A stretch of DNA of 64,000 bases from Eutypella sp. D-1 (GCA_023313575.1 JAJTTP010000029.1:1-64000), one strand, 5' to 3'; shown: positions 1 to 13,046, counted from the first letter of the stretch. Numbers and translations: made by a program. Notes: generated from the sequence alone by a model not told the origin.

Positions 1-1316
1 TAATAATATTAAATCTTATTTTATTTAATATTAAAATAATATTTTATAATAAAGTATATATTAATAAATATTAAATAATAAAAAACGTTATAAAGGAAAT
101 ATAATATTATACGTTTTAATGAGATAATTAAAAATATAACGTGGAATTATATTTACCGGATACCGTTAATATAATATACGTTAAAAAAAAAGCGGAACTT
201 AGTTTTTAAAATGTTATAAACTTTTTTTATATAATTATTTTCTTTATTTTAAGCTTTTTTAAATTATTTTATAATAATCGATAAATATAATTTATTTAAA
301 ATATTAATCGGCGGGATAATATAATAAATTTATTCTTATTAATTATTAATAAATATAAATATCTGTTTTAATAATAAATTAAATCCCGGGATAAATTTAA
401 GCACCGTTTAAAAAAAGGAATTATAACCTTTTAAAATTTTTATAAGCCCCGGTCCTTTATTTAAGATAATTGCTTAAAAAAGGGGTAACGCTAAAAGCTA
501 ATATAAAAACTGTCCAGGTTTTATAATATATGGATTAATTTAAATTTTAAAAAAGGGAACGGTCCGGTTATCCCTTTTTATTATTAAGTATGGCTATTTA
601 AAAAGTTATTAATTATTTCTTATTAGTTAAAAAAAATAGCCCGGGTAAAACGGATAAATCGGATAACCGTAAAAGTATCCAGGTTAAAAATATTTAAGCT
701 AAAGGTATTTTAAAAAGTATAAATATTAATACGGATATTTTAAATTAACATTTTTTAAAAAAAAAAGGTTATATAAGTTATAAAGGAAAAAGTTACATAA
801 ATTATATAAGCAAAAATTATATAAATTATACGGAAAAAGGTTATTACATAAACGGAATAAATTAAAATTAAATCCGTTTAAAAAAAAAGGGTTATTAAAT
901 ACCGAAAAAACGTTTAATATTTTATAAAGATTTAAACGTTTTAAAACCGGGTTAAGATTTAATAAAGCTATTTATTAAAATAAGGGAAAAAAAATAATTA
1001 ATTTAAATTAAGGGAAAAAAATTAACGCGCGGTTATGTGACGGCTGGTCTATTCCTAACTATTAATCCAGTTAAGGGGTTTATGTTAGCAGGAGTGCTAA
1101 GGTTTTAAGTAATAAATAATTACGTTTAATAATAACAAAAAAAAAATGCTTTAAATAATTAAATTATATTATAAATTGGTAAGTTTAAAAATTATTTAGG
1201 AAAAAAGTAATAAACGTAATTATATACTATTTTATATCTTTTATTCCTAACATTAAAATATATGGTTATTATTAAATCGTTAAGATAATTGGCTATCCTA
1301 GTTATCCTGGATTATT

Positions 1317-1334
1317 AGGATAGCTAGCTATCCT
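1317..1334. repeat. 18-bp perfect palindrome inside the RIP-like block
   Basis: AGGATAGCTAGCTATCCT is its own reverse complement. It sits among several direct copies of CTATCCTGG/TATCCTGG between about 1290 and 1343, so it belongs to a short iterated array that escaped complete AT conversion. It could be a relic of transposon terminal repeats. No function is claimed. Confidence 0.6.
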
Positions 1335-1450
1335 GGCTATCCTTTTTATTACGTAACTCGAACGTGGCTGACCTATTATGACTGGGTTTTCCTAAAAGCC
1401 TCGTTTTTTCGAATAAGATCGTGATTCGTTATTGGCCCCATTTGGCCTTT

Positions 1451-1470
1451 TATGACCTGACCAGGTCATA
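1451..1470. repeat. 9-bp inverted repeat with 2-bp spacer
   Basis: TATGACCTG, a two-base spacer, then CAGGTCATA form an exact inverted repeat in the second GC-richer island of the AT block. It may be a remnant of a mobile element end. Confidence 0.55.
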
Positions 1471-2518
1471 ACAGGTTATAAAAAACGGGCTAACGGGAGT
1501 TATTATTTTTTATAATATAATTTATACCGTTAAAGTTTTTAATTATTATTAAAATTTACCGGGCGGTTTTATAAATATCCCGAGCTATAAATTAAAATAA
1601 ATAAACAGTTTATAAATTTATAAATAAATTAGTTTTTATTCCGTGTTATAAATTAAAACCTTTTATATTAAAACGTTAAATTATCGGCTTTTTATTAACT
1701 TAAACTTTTTAAAATTTTATACCGGAAATTTAGGTTATATAATAAAATTAATTAATATTATTATAAAATTAGCATTATATTTTTTAATATATACGCCTTT
1801 TTATATTAATACGGTTTTTAATATAAACCGAAACGTTTTTAATATAACTTTAAAATTTATTTTTATAAACTTTTAAAAATAATTTTAATATTATTCGAAA
1901 ATCTTTTTAATTATCCGGTTAATTTTTAACCTATTATTAATTTCCTTAAAATTATCGATAATTAATAACGTTTATATTATTTTTTAAAAGTTAATAATTT
2001 ATATTAAGTCGAATTTTATTTAAGTTATAATTATAAAGTTAAATAATAAAATAAATAAAATAGTATATTTTTATAAATAATTAAAAAATCGTAATAACAT
2101 ATTTTTAACTTTTTTTATCTTTTTTTACGTTAATATTTATTAAAAAGCTTCGGTATAAGGTTATTTTTTAACGGCTTTTAAAGATTTGGCTTATTATTAA
2201 TTATTTAATATATTAAGTAATAAAAGTGGTTTTTATAATAATAATAATGTTAATAAATATAAAAAGGTTTATTATTATCCGTTATAAAAACAGATAAAGA
2301 AAAATAATAATAAAGATTTTTTAATAATATTAATGTAAAAAGTTTTTTAAATTATTATAATAATAACTTTTTTAACCTTATTAATTTATATTATTATATT
2401 TATTTAATAACATTAATTAATGTTAATAAGTACGTACGTAAAGGAAAAAGATAATAATATAAAAAGTGGTAAAACTGGTGTTATATTCTGGTCTAAGGTT
2501 TATCTTTTTATCTAAAAG

Positions 2519-2541
2519 GGATACGGGCTTCGCCCGTATCC
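2519..2541. repeat. 10-bp perfect hairpin at the edge of the AT block
   Basis: GGATACGGGC, a TTC loop and GCCCGTATCC form a perfect 10-bp stem at the point where composition switches from AT-saturated to normal. The position suggests an element boundary. No target-site duplication was recognised. Confidence 0.55.
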
Positions 2542-3976
2542 TTATATAAACGGGAGATAGGTACATAGGTACTTCCTACTGGTATGTGGGTCCATACCAG
2601 TGACCACTAATAACTAACACATTCACACTTTAGATGGTATAAATATACTTGCAGTAGTTAATGACAATGGACGAGTGAATCGAAACGCCACATCAGATAG
2701 ATTAAGCAGAGCCCAGTCCGACGTAGAACAGAGAAACGGGTAGTGCCACGGTATATAATAGTTCCTTGGAGAGGGGATTACTAGCCCGGTGTCTCATCAA
2801 AGTAGAAATACAAAGGCCGACGTCGCCCGTCCGACTGAGCGTCGCGGGAACCTCCTTGAACGTAGGACCGCATCGCACCAGCTCCCGACGGGCCACTACT
2901 ACGTTCTCCAAACAAACATACAAGCCCCTCTGTAGTCTTTTGAAGGATTCGTGGGATAGTACCGGTTGCACAAGATTGTCTCAATATGGGCCTAGTCCCG
3001 CGGACTAGGACGAATGAACATTCAGCGTGTGCTACTGTCTCGGTCGAATATGCCCTGGCAACTGGTTCACCCTACGCTCTCGCGCACGATCTTCGATACG
3101 CTGAATAATGCCAAATGCTCGTGACCGAGCCACCGCCCCGAACAAGCCCGACCAGACTTAGCCGTAGCGTAAGATTTCTTTGATACAACGAGCAGAACGC
3201 CCAACCCCCCTTGTCCCCCTAGCTACAGGCAGGGCGTCGAAACAAGCCACCACAAAAATCTCACCTGTACATCTTCCCAGTCCCCCAGGTAAATTTCACG
3301 ACCACAACATAGTACGTATGCATGTGATTAGACATGCAGCTCATGAAGCTCATCCTCCTATCCCTTTGTCGAACACTCTAGATCACATCCCACCCACCAC
3401 CATCAATATGAACATGCACCACCTTACCTAAGTGCACGAGATGGACTCGGAGAGGGATGCATAGACCCTGAATATTGCTTCGAAACCTCGGTCGGCATTT
3501 GGAAACCTGCCTGCCTCGGGGCCTTTCCTAGCTTAATCATCGGCTACACTGCGTATAGCTGAATGTACTCCGTGCGAAACCCGGAAGAACTTGCCCATCG
3601 CGAAGGGCCAGCCAGCTCAATAAAGACATGGTATTATTGACTGAGTTGCTGTTTCTGTGGTTATTCAAGGGCCATTGCGGCCTGCCACTTTGAGTTGTGT
3701 CATATAGGAGAAGGATTTGAGGCTCAGGGGAGGTGGCGCATTTAAAGATCGGGAAGCCGTAAGCCTATGATGTATCTGTGACCTTGATCCCAAGTCTTTT
3801 CTGTGTCGCGCTGCCTGGACGCGCTACCTGGGCAGAGGAGAAGACATCGCCACCACCGTTGTCGACACTGCCTTACCCAAGGAATAAACGAACACGGGCA
3901 AGAAATACAGAACCACTGCCTACTTGTATAAGTATATCTTTATATAGGAAAATTAGAGAATAAGGAGAATATCTCG
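2542..3976. other. Gene-poor intergenic region
   Basis: Only short overlapping open frames without recognisable domains are present (for example 2766-3008 and 3180-3431). The last part, about 3900-3976, leads into the disrupted gene at 3977. I see no RNA gene or clear element. Confidence 0.5.
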
Positions 3977-5058
3977 ATGACAAACCTCGGGCCCTTTACG
4001 ACGACATTCACCCTGGCGGTGGGGTGCAACACCGAGGTCCATGGCATAATCTACACGCAGACCATTAGCGATGGGGAAAACGTCAGCGTCAATCCGTACC
4101 AGCACTACAGCCTCGGCCGCACGGCGACGTCAGAGTGCTATTACCCGCCTGATTTCCTGTTCACTTCCGCGTACTACTCACCCGCATCCATCTGCCCGTC
4201 CGGCTGGGACTCCGCGCACGATTCGCGGATGTCCATCGGTACTATCACCGAGACGCAAGTAACATGCTGTCCTCGGTAAGTACGGGCATAAACTGGTTTC
4301 GGCTAGCTAGCTAGTTGCATCATCCCCCTTTCCCAGACTTCTGGCTCTCGTAGCTATTGGTGCAAGTCAGCTCGTACGCACATGTCCGACATATTCATCC
4401 CACCGCTGAACTCCAACACAGTGGGTACACTTTCACCTCAACCCTAGCAGAGACGTGGTCCATGCTCTCGTGCTCGTCGACGGCGACCTCCACGATCGAG
4501 GCAACAGTCACGGACCTCTTGAGCCAGCACAGCACGGTCATCGTGCTCAAGTCGCTCGTGATCTACGCCGCCCCCATCAGCATCCGGTGGACGAAGCTCG
4601 GCATCCCGGAGACCACGTCTTCCACTGCCGAGCCGTCGTCATCGCTATCGACGCCATCGTCTTTGTCGTCATTATCGGCCGGCGCAGCGCTGAGCTTCCA
4701 TCTGACTCTCCAAGCAGTCAATTATCCGTAGGCGCTAAGATTGGCATGGGTTTGGGCGCCGAAGCTGGGCTTGATCCTGCCGGGCACTATTCTGGGCCTG
4801 ATATACCGCCTTGGGAAATTGAAAACGCCCAAGAAAGGGGGGGAAGGGGAGGGAGAAGGGGGAGGGAGGCAAGAACCAGATGAAAACAGAACAGAGCTAC
4901 CCGGGCAGCGCCAGCTTTTGGCGTCCGTACCGATTCACGAACGGAAACAGGAATTGATCACACCCTATAGCACACATGAGGCGGGGGCGACTTATGTGCA
5001 CGAGGTCCACGGGGTTACACGGCCATCGGAATTGCCGTCTACCCCCTATATTCGGTAG
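3977..5058 (+). pseudogene. Disrupted single-pass membrane protein of a fungal-specific family
   Basis: Exon 1 (3977-4275) opens MTNLGPFTTTFT and ends with a TVTCC-like motif ('TETQVTCCPR'). A GT-AG intron at 4276-4421 joins it in phase to 'GYTFTST...'. This layout recalls a common fungal family of unknown function: N-terminal Thr/Ser/Cys ectodomain, Ser-rich stalk, one membrane helix, charged tail. In exon 2 the ectodomain and Ser-rich stalk run in one frame to a TAG at 4729-4731. The glycine-rich start of the helix (about 4731-4770) reads in a second frame. The rest of the helix and the basic tail (to 5058) read again in the first. Two offsetting small indels explain this best; an unrecognised intron removing the TAG is the alternative. 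Function unknown. Confidence 0.5.
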
Positions 5059-8000
5059 CAGGGCACGGTATGGTCGGTCTGAAAACGTTTCGCCTAAGTA
5101 TCCATATCATCGTATGTGTAGATAATTATATATGTGGCAAGTCGCGATATCACAAAGTATGTGCCCTATAAATTGAAGGTGATTAGCGGCAAGGACAGTC
5201 GATATATAATACGTAGCTAATTAATCACTTATAGTGGAAAGACATACCCCGTTGGAATATAAATAAATACCCCGTACTACTCGCAATATACCCACATCTC
5301 CACCTGCCCCCTATGCACATGGTCTCCATTATGGGGATGGAAGGATTTGCCCAGGGACCTCAATTCTTCCAAGATCTACCACCCCTAATCTTCATAGAGA
5401 CGAACATACCACCCAGCATCTCTGGGCAGTCTGGGCAGCCTAGCCAGCTAACTACCTGGGCAAGATATACCGTATAGCTGGGAACTAGATTACTTCTATA
5501 CTAATACACGGTTACTTCTGAAGCCGCAACGTCTCCCCCGTCCTCGCAACTTTCACTGTGCTGTACGCGTTAGCCACACACTGCGGTGCCTTGTAGCCGC
5601 GTAATACCCAATGCAACATCCATGTCCATGGCGTGCATGTGGTAGATAAGCTTGATAAGGTAGGACCTAAGCGCTAACGGCCAATGGAAAAACATTCATG
5701 GAAGGTCCACAGGTTTCTCTTATCTCCAGCTCACTGGGTTAAGCTGTGCCAATGCGGAGGAAACTCTTAGCAAGCGACCAGGCGAGCTGAGCCCTCCCCC
5801 CTCCACCGAGCATCTGGTTGGGTAATAGTATACACGGATCCTGTAAGCCGATTGTCCTGTTTGGAGTAGAAGCCGTACTCAGCACCTGTCGAAAAGCCAT
5901 TCCTTGCTCTTCTTTTCTCGTAGATGAGCGGTCGGGTTCTCAATCCAGCGACCCATTTATTGTTGTATACCTACCTTATTAGCATTAAACTTCGTGAAAG
6001 CAAATTAGGACGTGGAATTTCCTAGGGGATATGGAATAGTTACTATGGTAAATCTGCAGTCTAACCAGTTTAATCGGCAAGCTGCGCAAGTTAAGACAAA
6101 TTTTTCAATTTTTAATTCAATAAATGCCTGAACTGGCCTTATTAATGCATGCTGAGGATTTAATCATAAGACATCCATGTAAAACCTCAACAGGTAAGCC
6201 AATTGTTTACAGCGGATTAACTCGACAGCCCTTGTTAACTGAGGACTGTCTTTATTAGTGCCTTTTGCGTGTTCGTGGCTACGCTAATCTGGGTAGCCTG
6301 GCTTCTTACCATTCGTACTGTGTGATTTTTAACGACTTTCCTTGGTTCAGTGAATTAATATCAGGGTCTAATTGATCGACGTTGGCCTGGACGGATATTT
6401 AGTAAAAATAGAAGTAAAGCAAAACAATTAGTATAAAGTCGTAGAAGGTGGGAAAGGCAGCAAGTACTGAGTTATAGTTCGGTAATCCAGTGGGGTCGTA
6501 TGCGCGCGAATATGTACAAAGCACGTCTTCGGTGATCTCCAAACCTTGATTCTTCAGTTTCTTCAGTTTCCGACTCGCCGGTAAAGTTACGGCGTTCCAT
6601 CTTTTAAAAGTAAGCTGGCAAGTCAGGTAGTGGTACGCGTATCGGAGCCTCTCGGTCAACTATAAAGCAATTGACTAGCCAATCCCGTCACATATGTGTT
6701 TAATCACTGGTTTGTTATAGAGATGGGTCCCTTTACTTTTGAAAGCTTAAACAAGCACTCTACCATTGCTGATTGCTTGTGCATCGACACTCGTAGATGT
6801 AATTGGGGGAGCATAATGCTAATCCCTCTACCACACAGGCGCCTTAAGGCATTGAACGAAGCACGCTGCGTATAATTACAAGGCAGACCGTGCCGGTATC
6901 CTGTTCGAGCCTGTAGGATGGTAACACGAGAAACCTGGCAATGTGGCACAAAAAGTAGCACATGAGGGGAAAGAAAACTTGACAAACCTCGGGGAATTCA
7001 CAACCCCAAAGGACCAAATCGACGGACCAATTGCCAGACAATTAACTACTATTGAGAGCACCACCAGCGGACCGACAACTTTGCCTGGGCTGCATGGCCT
7101 GATGGCCGAATGGAAAAGTTTCGGCGAGAAAAAAGAATACAGAAACGGCATGCCAAGAAAATCCTATTATCAACAAGCCCATGTTCCCTGTAAAACTACG
7201 TCATAATCCCTGCCTAAGTGGGCTTTCACCTTTCTGGTGGTCGTCTCAAACTTACAACCGGACACATGCTGCTGACTTGCCTATCGGCGGATGTACCTGA
7301 GTACTATGTACACTAAAGGCCCTGGCCCCCGGTATCTGCTTTGTTCGGTCCTCGACGGGGTCCTTCTCTAGCCTTATAAGAGCAGGTGTCCGGCCGGACG
7401 CCGGCAGCCCTGTCGAATCAGATGCGTAAGGATTGCTGCACGGCAGTCTTGGCCAATTAGAATACTTCTGGAGTATGTACCTAGACATGTAGCGGCTCCA
7501 CCGATCCACTACGCTCCATCGAGTAATGTGGGGCGAGGAGAAGGTGGAGGCGGCTGGAGAAATGGGGCATAGTGTGCCTCTTAGTGTGGTGGCCAAGCAC
7601 CTTGGCTCTGGTTAGTGTGCTCCTAAGGCTCCCCGCCCCGTGGTTAACCCCATGGGCTCTTGGGGCTGTCGATGGCTTTCAGGCTTGTCATTCCACATTT
7701 TTGGCGCACCCTACCTAAACCCCGGGGTTTGGTTTACATACATCACATATATAGTAGATATGTTAAACACGCGACCTGCCAAAGTAGATATTGTTTTGAT
7801 GGTGCTTAGCGGAACGCTTCGAGTTATAATCATAATAGTATACATATATTGATAAAGATGTACGTACCAACCCGCCGCAGGGATTGGGTTGCTGTGTGGC
7901 AGCCATGAGCGGGAAAGGCGTTCCAGTTGCATTCGATCGATTCCCTAGGAGGTAAAGAAGGTCAGGAAACAAAGGGGTTACTTCCCGCTTCGCAACCCGG

Positions 8001-9270
8001 CTTCCAGGCTTTCAGGTCGCCATTCTACACCATTACTACTTTGCTCACGTGGGCAGGGAAACTGAATCTGCTACGTAGTATGCAGTTACTTCTTCATATG
8101 TAGGTACAATATTCCATAGATAACGTAAAATACGATACATCGACAAACCAAAAAGAAACGATACGGGTAAATGGGTCTTGCTGTTGTTAAGTGGGTAAGG
8201 GTACCCGGCCACTTATACGGACAATTCAGTGTACTTACTACTAGTAGTAGGTACTTATGAATGTAAGCGGCGGCGAAAATCCCTGGAGAACCCCATTGCC
8301 CCATGGGCGAACTAGGACAATTAACGCTGGCATGTTACAGGACAATGCGGTAACCTCTACTACAGTATGTAGGACATCAACTGGGATATATATCAAGGGC
8401 ATTTGGTTGTTTAGCCCACCATTAGGACAAGCAGGACAACCCTAGATAGTCAGGACAAGACGCTAATAAGAATTCGCCCCACTACCTAGGTGGATAGGAA
8501 AATACATAGGCCTCTTAACCTACAGAGTCAAAGCCCCTCTTGATTGCGGCTGGCAGGCTGGCAGGCTGGAGGGAAAGATACTTCAGTACAAGGATTAAGT
8601 ACTTGGCCTACGTAGGTACCTCCGCCTGTTGGGATATACCTAGACGGTGGCGGATTTAAGTACTCGTAAAACCAGACACACCGTATTCAGTCCATGATTA
8701 TACCTTATCTGTACATTCAAAGTTATATTGAAAGTATCTTAATACGTATACAAGTAACGCAGTAATGGGCTGACACCAGGGTGCCCGGAATGGACCCTGG
8801 TCAAGCCTTGCCCACCCCTGGTTTCTCTTAGTTCCCATTCTACCCTCTTCATAGTAACTATGTACATTCTTATTATTTTTGCCTCTTGAAAAGTCAGAGA
8901 CAGGCGACCCTAGACGCCGGTATCCTTAACTTCTTACCGTCTCCATTCTCTCTCGGCCGTGGGATTACAAAATGACGCACAATTCCACCGTCGCGTGCTA
9001 AATAGAATTCCCTTCTTTCTCCTCCTTCTCGCGTTCTTAATTAGTATATATGGTAACTGGGTAGAATCAGTGACGATCGCTTCTCTCCTTCCTTGGGTAA
9101 AAACAACCCTCTCTCTCTCTCTCTCCCTTCCCCCCCTTAGCCTCCCTTCTTTGCCATTCGGCTTCTTCTTGGAGTTAAATCCAATCATATGCGACCTCAA
9201 TCCCATTATACTTTGAAACCATCGTTTCTTGTTCCGTTGTCTCAACGGAGCTCTTTATCCTGTTCTCAAT
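5059..9270. other. 4.2-kb gene-free region
   Basis: No open frame here has a recognisable domain or a plausible exon chain on either strand. Composition is mixed and moderately AT-rich. Around 8310-8460 the word AGGACAA recurs, GGCTGGCA repeats in tandem near 8555, and a (CT)n run at about 9108-9125 lies in the pyrimidine-rich leader before the permease start at 9271. A minus-strand frame at 6399-6659 with lysine-rich sequence could be old coding debris but is not assignable. Confidence 0.55.
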
Positions 9271-11155
9271 ATGGCGGCAGCACAAGATATCTCACCCGAC
9301 CGGTCTAACTCCGGAAGTGTCGAGAAGAAGGTCAAATATGACGGCGGAGATGCAGCGAGCCAGGAGGGGGTCATCGTGGCGGGGAATGCCGACCAGCTCC
9401 AACGCCACCTGAGTAATCGCCAGATCCAGCTAATCGCCGTAGGCGGTGCCATCGGTACTGCCCTCTTCGTCAGCATCGGAACCGGTCTCGCCCGAGGCGG
9501 CCCCGGTAGTTTGTTCCTCGCATTCACTATCTACTCCATGTTCCTGGCTATGGTCAACAACGGAATGGCTGAGATGTGCGTCTACATGCCCGTCTCAAGT
9601 TCCTTCCTGCGTATGGCTGGAAAGTGGGTGGACGAGTCGTTCGGCCTCATGGCTGGTTGGAATTTCTTCCTTTACGAGTCGTTCCTAATCCCCTACGAGA
9701 TTTCCGCCTTGAACCTGGTCATTGGGTACTGGTCTGACAACGTGCCTGTCCCTGCTGTTTGCATTGGCTGTATTGTCCTATATGGGTAAGAAACCGCAGC
9801 AACGATCCCGCAAGTTTAACAAGTAAAGCTGACATGATTTTTTAGGATAATCAATATCCTTGCTGTGAAATACTTTGGGTAAGTAGCGACGACATAAAAC
9901 CTTCCTACTCGGCCGTTCCCCGTAGCATGTCCATCACCGACCCCTGCCGAACTGCGACTAGATATCGAAATGTCTCAATAAGTTTACTGACGGTTCCAAT
10001 AGTGAAGCAGAGTTTTGGTTGGCGAGCGGTAAGCTGATTCTTATCGGCATCGTCTTCATGTTTACCTTGGTCACGATGTGCGGAGGAAACCCTAGCAACG
10101 ATGCCTTCGGTTTCCGGTACTGGAGAGATCCTGGCGCCTTTGCTGAGTATCTCAGCGATGGTGCGTCGGGCCGCTTCCAGGGATTCCTCGCCGCCGTCTA
10201 CTCAGCTGGTTTCACTGTAGTCGGTCCCGAGTACCTCGCCATGGTCGCCGGTGAGGCGCAGCGACCCCGTACATATCTCAAGGCGGCCTTCAAGACGGTC
10301 TACTGGCGATTCGGTGCTTTCTTCATTGGAGGCGGCTTGGCTGTTAGTATCATCCTGCCGTATACCGATGAGAAGCTCCAGAACAACAATGCCGGAACTG
10401 CTGAGGGCTCTCCGTACGTTATCGCTATGCAGAATATGGGCGTCAAGGTCCTACCCTCGGTCGTCAACGCGCTGCTCTGCACCAGTATCTTCAGTGCTGG
10501 AAATGCTTACACGTACTGCGCTATGCGATCCCTCTACGGTCTTGCCCTCGACGGTCATGCTCCCCGCATCTTCAAGAAGTGCCTTAAGAACGGAATCCCC
10601 ATCTACGCCTTCGCCGCGGTCATGGTCTTCCCGTTCCTGTCATTCATGCAGGTGTCATCAGACGCGGCCGTTGTTGTCACTTGGCTGCAGGCTCTGACGC
10701 AGGGCGCACAGATGATTAACTACATCATCATGTGCGTTACGTACATCTTCTTCTACAAGGCTCTGCAGGCGCAGGGTGTCGACCGCGACACCCTTCCCTA
10801 CAAGGGCTGGTTCCAGCCGTACTGCGCCTATGCGGGATTGTGCTGGATGATCTTCGTGGAGATATCCTACGGCTATACAACGTTCAACTCGAAGGCGACC
10901 GATGACGTGGTGGGCTCATTCTTCTCGCACTACACCATGCTGATCCTGAACGTTATTTTGTACGTTGGCTGGAAGTTGTTCCGGCGCACCAAGATCATCC
11001 CAGCCCATGAGGCCGACCTGGTCTGGGACAAACCCATCATCGACGAGTACGAGGCCTCGCTCACCGGCCCGCCCACCCGCTTCCGCGACGAGTTCCTCGC
11101 CATGTTCGGTATCAAGAAAAAGAAGGTGAACCACATCGGCGAGGACCCGAATTGA
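9271..11155 (+). CDS. Amino acid permease, Dip5-like (APC superfamily)
   Basis: This is a plasma-membrane proton/amino-acid symporter of the fungal YAT family. I assemble it as 9271-9785, 9846-9878 and 10003-11155, giving 566 residues. The introns have GTAAG and GTAAGT donors, and the middle exon is only 33 bp ('IINILAVKYFG'), joining to 'EAEFWLASGK' as in family members. The N-terminal cytosolic tail is followed by 'LSNRQIQLIAVGGAIGTALF', the classic first-helix substrate motif, and about 12 hydrophobic segments. 'AGWNFFLYESFLIPYEISALNLV' resembles acidic amino acid permeases of the Dip5 group more than Gap1. I preferred the ATG at 9271 (MAAAQD) to upstream frame extension, which lacks a convincing start. 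The gene ends convergently with SLD2. Substrate specificity is inferred. Confidence 0.9.
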
Positions 11156-13046
11156 TCCTACTGGTATATGCTGAAAAGAGGTGATGGTAGCGGCGGGGAT
11201 TGCATGTCGTTTCACGGACGGTCATTCGGTCACGACGCCGATCCCTACGCCGCAATCCCGAGCGAGCAATGATGACGACAAAGATACGAAACGCAGTGGA
11301 TGATTTTGGGAATACACGGTTCATGCCTCACGAATCATCAAATGTGTATCATGACTTTTGTGTTTGGTTTTTTTCTACGTGGATACGTCCTATCGGCTGA
11401 TTACCATTAGATTTTACATCTGGAGTATGCATCAACTACTCCTACTTACCTATACCCCCATAACAATTACTTTTCCACGTTCAGCCAACCTCTGTTCCTC
11501 ACGTAATGCATCTGGCTCGTGCCTGCTGGCTCCTAGAGTATGCCATGTGATCATGAATAGCAACATCCTACGTAGTACGGTGGTGGGCCTAGGTATTCTG
11601 GAAAAATGTGCTACATTCATACTTTACCAGTGACTTATTACAACGGCCTGAATTAGAGCAGTGTGTTCATTTTGGGGGGGACTAAAAAGAAGGTTATCTC
11701 GCCGCCTATCTAATAAGACTCAAGCCAGTCCACCCCAAAGACGCCGAACAAGACCCGGTCTCTTCCCCTGTCCTTTTCGTCAGCTCCCATCGCTGAGAGG
11801 GGAAAAAATGCAGAAACGTCTATAAAACATTCTCAATGATGGTTCAAGTAAAGAACTTCCCCTCGCCCTCGCAACCAAACCCCACCCTCGGGTTGTTAGT
11901 AATTGTCCACTTGCGATTGCTTGGGACTCATGGAGGGGGGGGGATAGATAGATAGATAACCTGACTCGGCAAGGTGTGCCCCCCTCCCAATTCAGGGCCG
12001 ACGCTTGCGCTTGGGCCCGCGCGCCCTGGCTTTATCTACATAGATGACGTAGATCCCGAGACTAAACCGACGTCCCACGTTTTTCCCTCGGTCCTCTAAG
12101 TCCATACTCCCCGCTAAACGCCGCGCAAGCGGTCCAGTAGTCCGGTACGCCCGATCACGTGTGTCCCCCACTTCCCCACTAGTGAGCCGGGGCCGGTCCG
12201 GAAACCCCGATCACGTGCCCACCCACCCTTTTTTCCCTTCCGGCGAACGGGGTCCGACGACGACGAAGACGGCGTTCGTTGGGCCCCGGTTTGTTGTTGT
12301 TGTTGGAGAGACCTTGACTCGGACTGGACTAGTAGGGCTACATACATAGGTCGATGGGTCGCGGAGAGTGCAGCATGGTACCTGGCTGGGGTTGTGCTGC
12401 GGCTGCTGCTACATGGGTTTGGTGGAGTAAGGTGACGCTATCTATCTACTTAGGTAGTTGGGTATAATAGAGATAAGAAGAAGTCTGGAACCCCTTTCCC
12501 CATGCCACCGAGTCGAGGACCCACTCGGTGTCTTATCTCGAGATAGTGAATTTTTGTAGATAGTGTGTAGTCCTGCTGATATTCCCACCCCCTTTCTACC
12601 AGCGCTTCTCCATCGTCTCGGCGCCGTGGATAATGCTGCGACGTTATGATGAATTGGGGGGCGTTTGGGTTGCCGAGTACCTTGACCACCTACGCTACGG
12701 ACCTTGGCTTACTCTGTAGGTGATTAATTGTGCGTAATCGGTTGTGGAGTTCTTCATGTAGCTTGCATGCGTGATCGACACCCCAGACTCGGGGTGCATG
12801 AGATCATCCTGCATGCTTGGAACTGCATCTGGTGTCTTACGCTAAGAAGCACTAAACTACATCTCCATCGCGGTGAACCGTAGCGGAGCCATGACGAGGA
12901 TATCTACGCAAGCAGGGCAAGGGGTCCGCGGAGGGAACAAAACTTCACAGGGGGGGGGGGAGCCATCCAATGCGTGTTGTCTACATGGGTTATTATGCAT
13001 GACGGAATCTCATTGCTAGTTCCTAGAACTGAAGTTCTCCGCCGGA
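11156..13046. other. Long intergenic region between convergent genes
   Basis: The permease and SLD2 both end into this 1.9-kb gap, so it should hold only terminators, yet 11990-12420 is GC-rich and promoter-like. A (GATA)n tract lies near 11943-11958 and a run of ten G's near 12950. No coding sequence is convincing. Confidence 0.5.
12151..12217. promoter_or_regulatory. Two CCGATCACGTG E-box sites
   Basis: CCGATCACGTG occurs at about 12151-12161 and again at 12207-12217, each containing the palindromic bHLH core CACGTG (12156-12161 and 12212-12217). In fungi this core is bound by Cbf1/SREBP-type bHLH factors. The duplication makes chance less likely, but there is no obvious gene start nearby to regulate. 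Confidence 0.35.

Larger units (their letters stand above)
1..2470. repeat. AT-rich, RIP-like degenerate repeat block
   Basis: The stretch is overwhelmingly A and T, with dense TTAATA/TATAAT words, stop codons in every frame and no open frame of any length. It changes abruptly to ordinary base composition near 2470. This is the signature expected when repeat-induced point mutation has converted CpA to TpA in duplicated transposon DNA. Two islands (about 1025-1120 and 1255-1500) are less AT-rich. No transposase or reverse transcriptase can be read, so the original element is not identifiable. Confidence 0.8.

Noticed and set aside
6399..6659. Lysine-rich minus-strand frame considered as a transposase fragment
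   Set aside because: No catalytic motif or terminal repeats; ends in an AT-rich hydrophobic tail typical of noncoding sequence.
6880..6925. GTTCGAGCC considered as a tRNA T-arm
   Set aside because: The flanks do not form a five-base T-stem with a seven-base loop, and no acceptor or anticodon arm can be drawn.
9105..9128. (CT)n and other simple repeats considered as CRISPR-like or regulatory arrays
   Set aside because: Ordinary microsatellites; no spaced repeats anywhere in the window.
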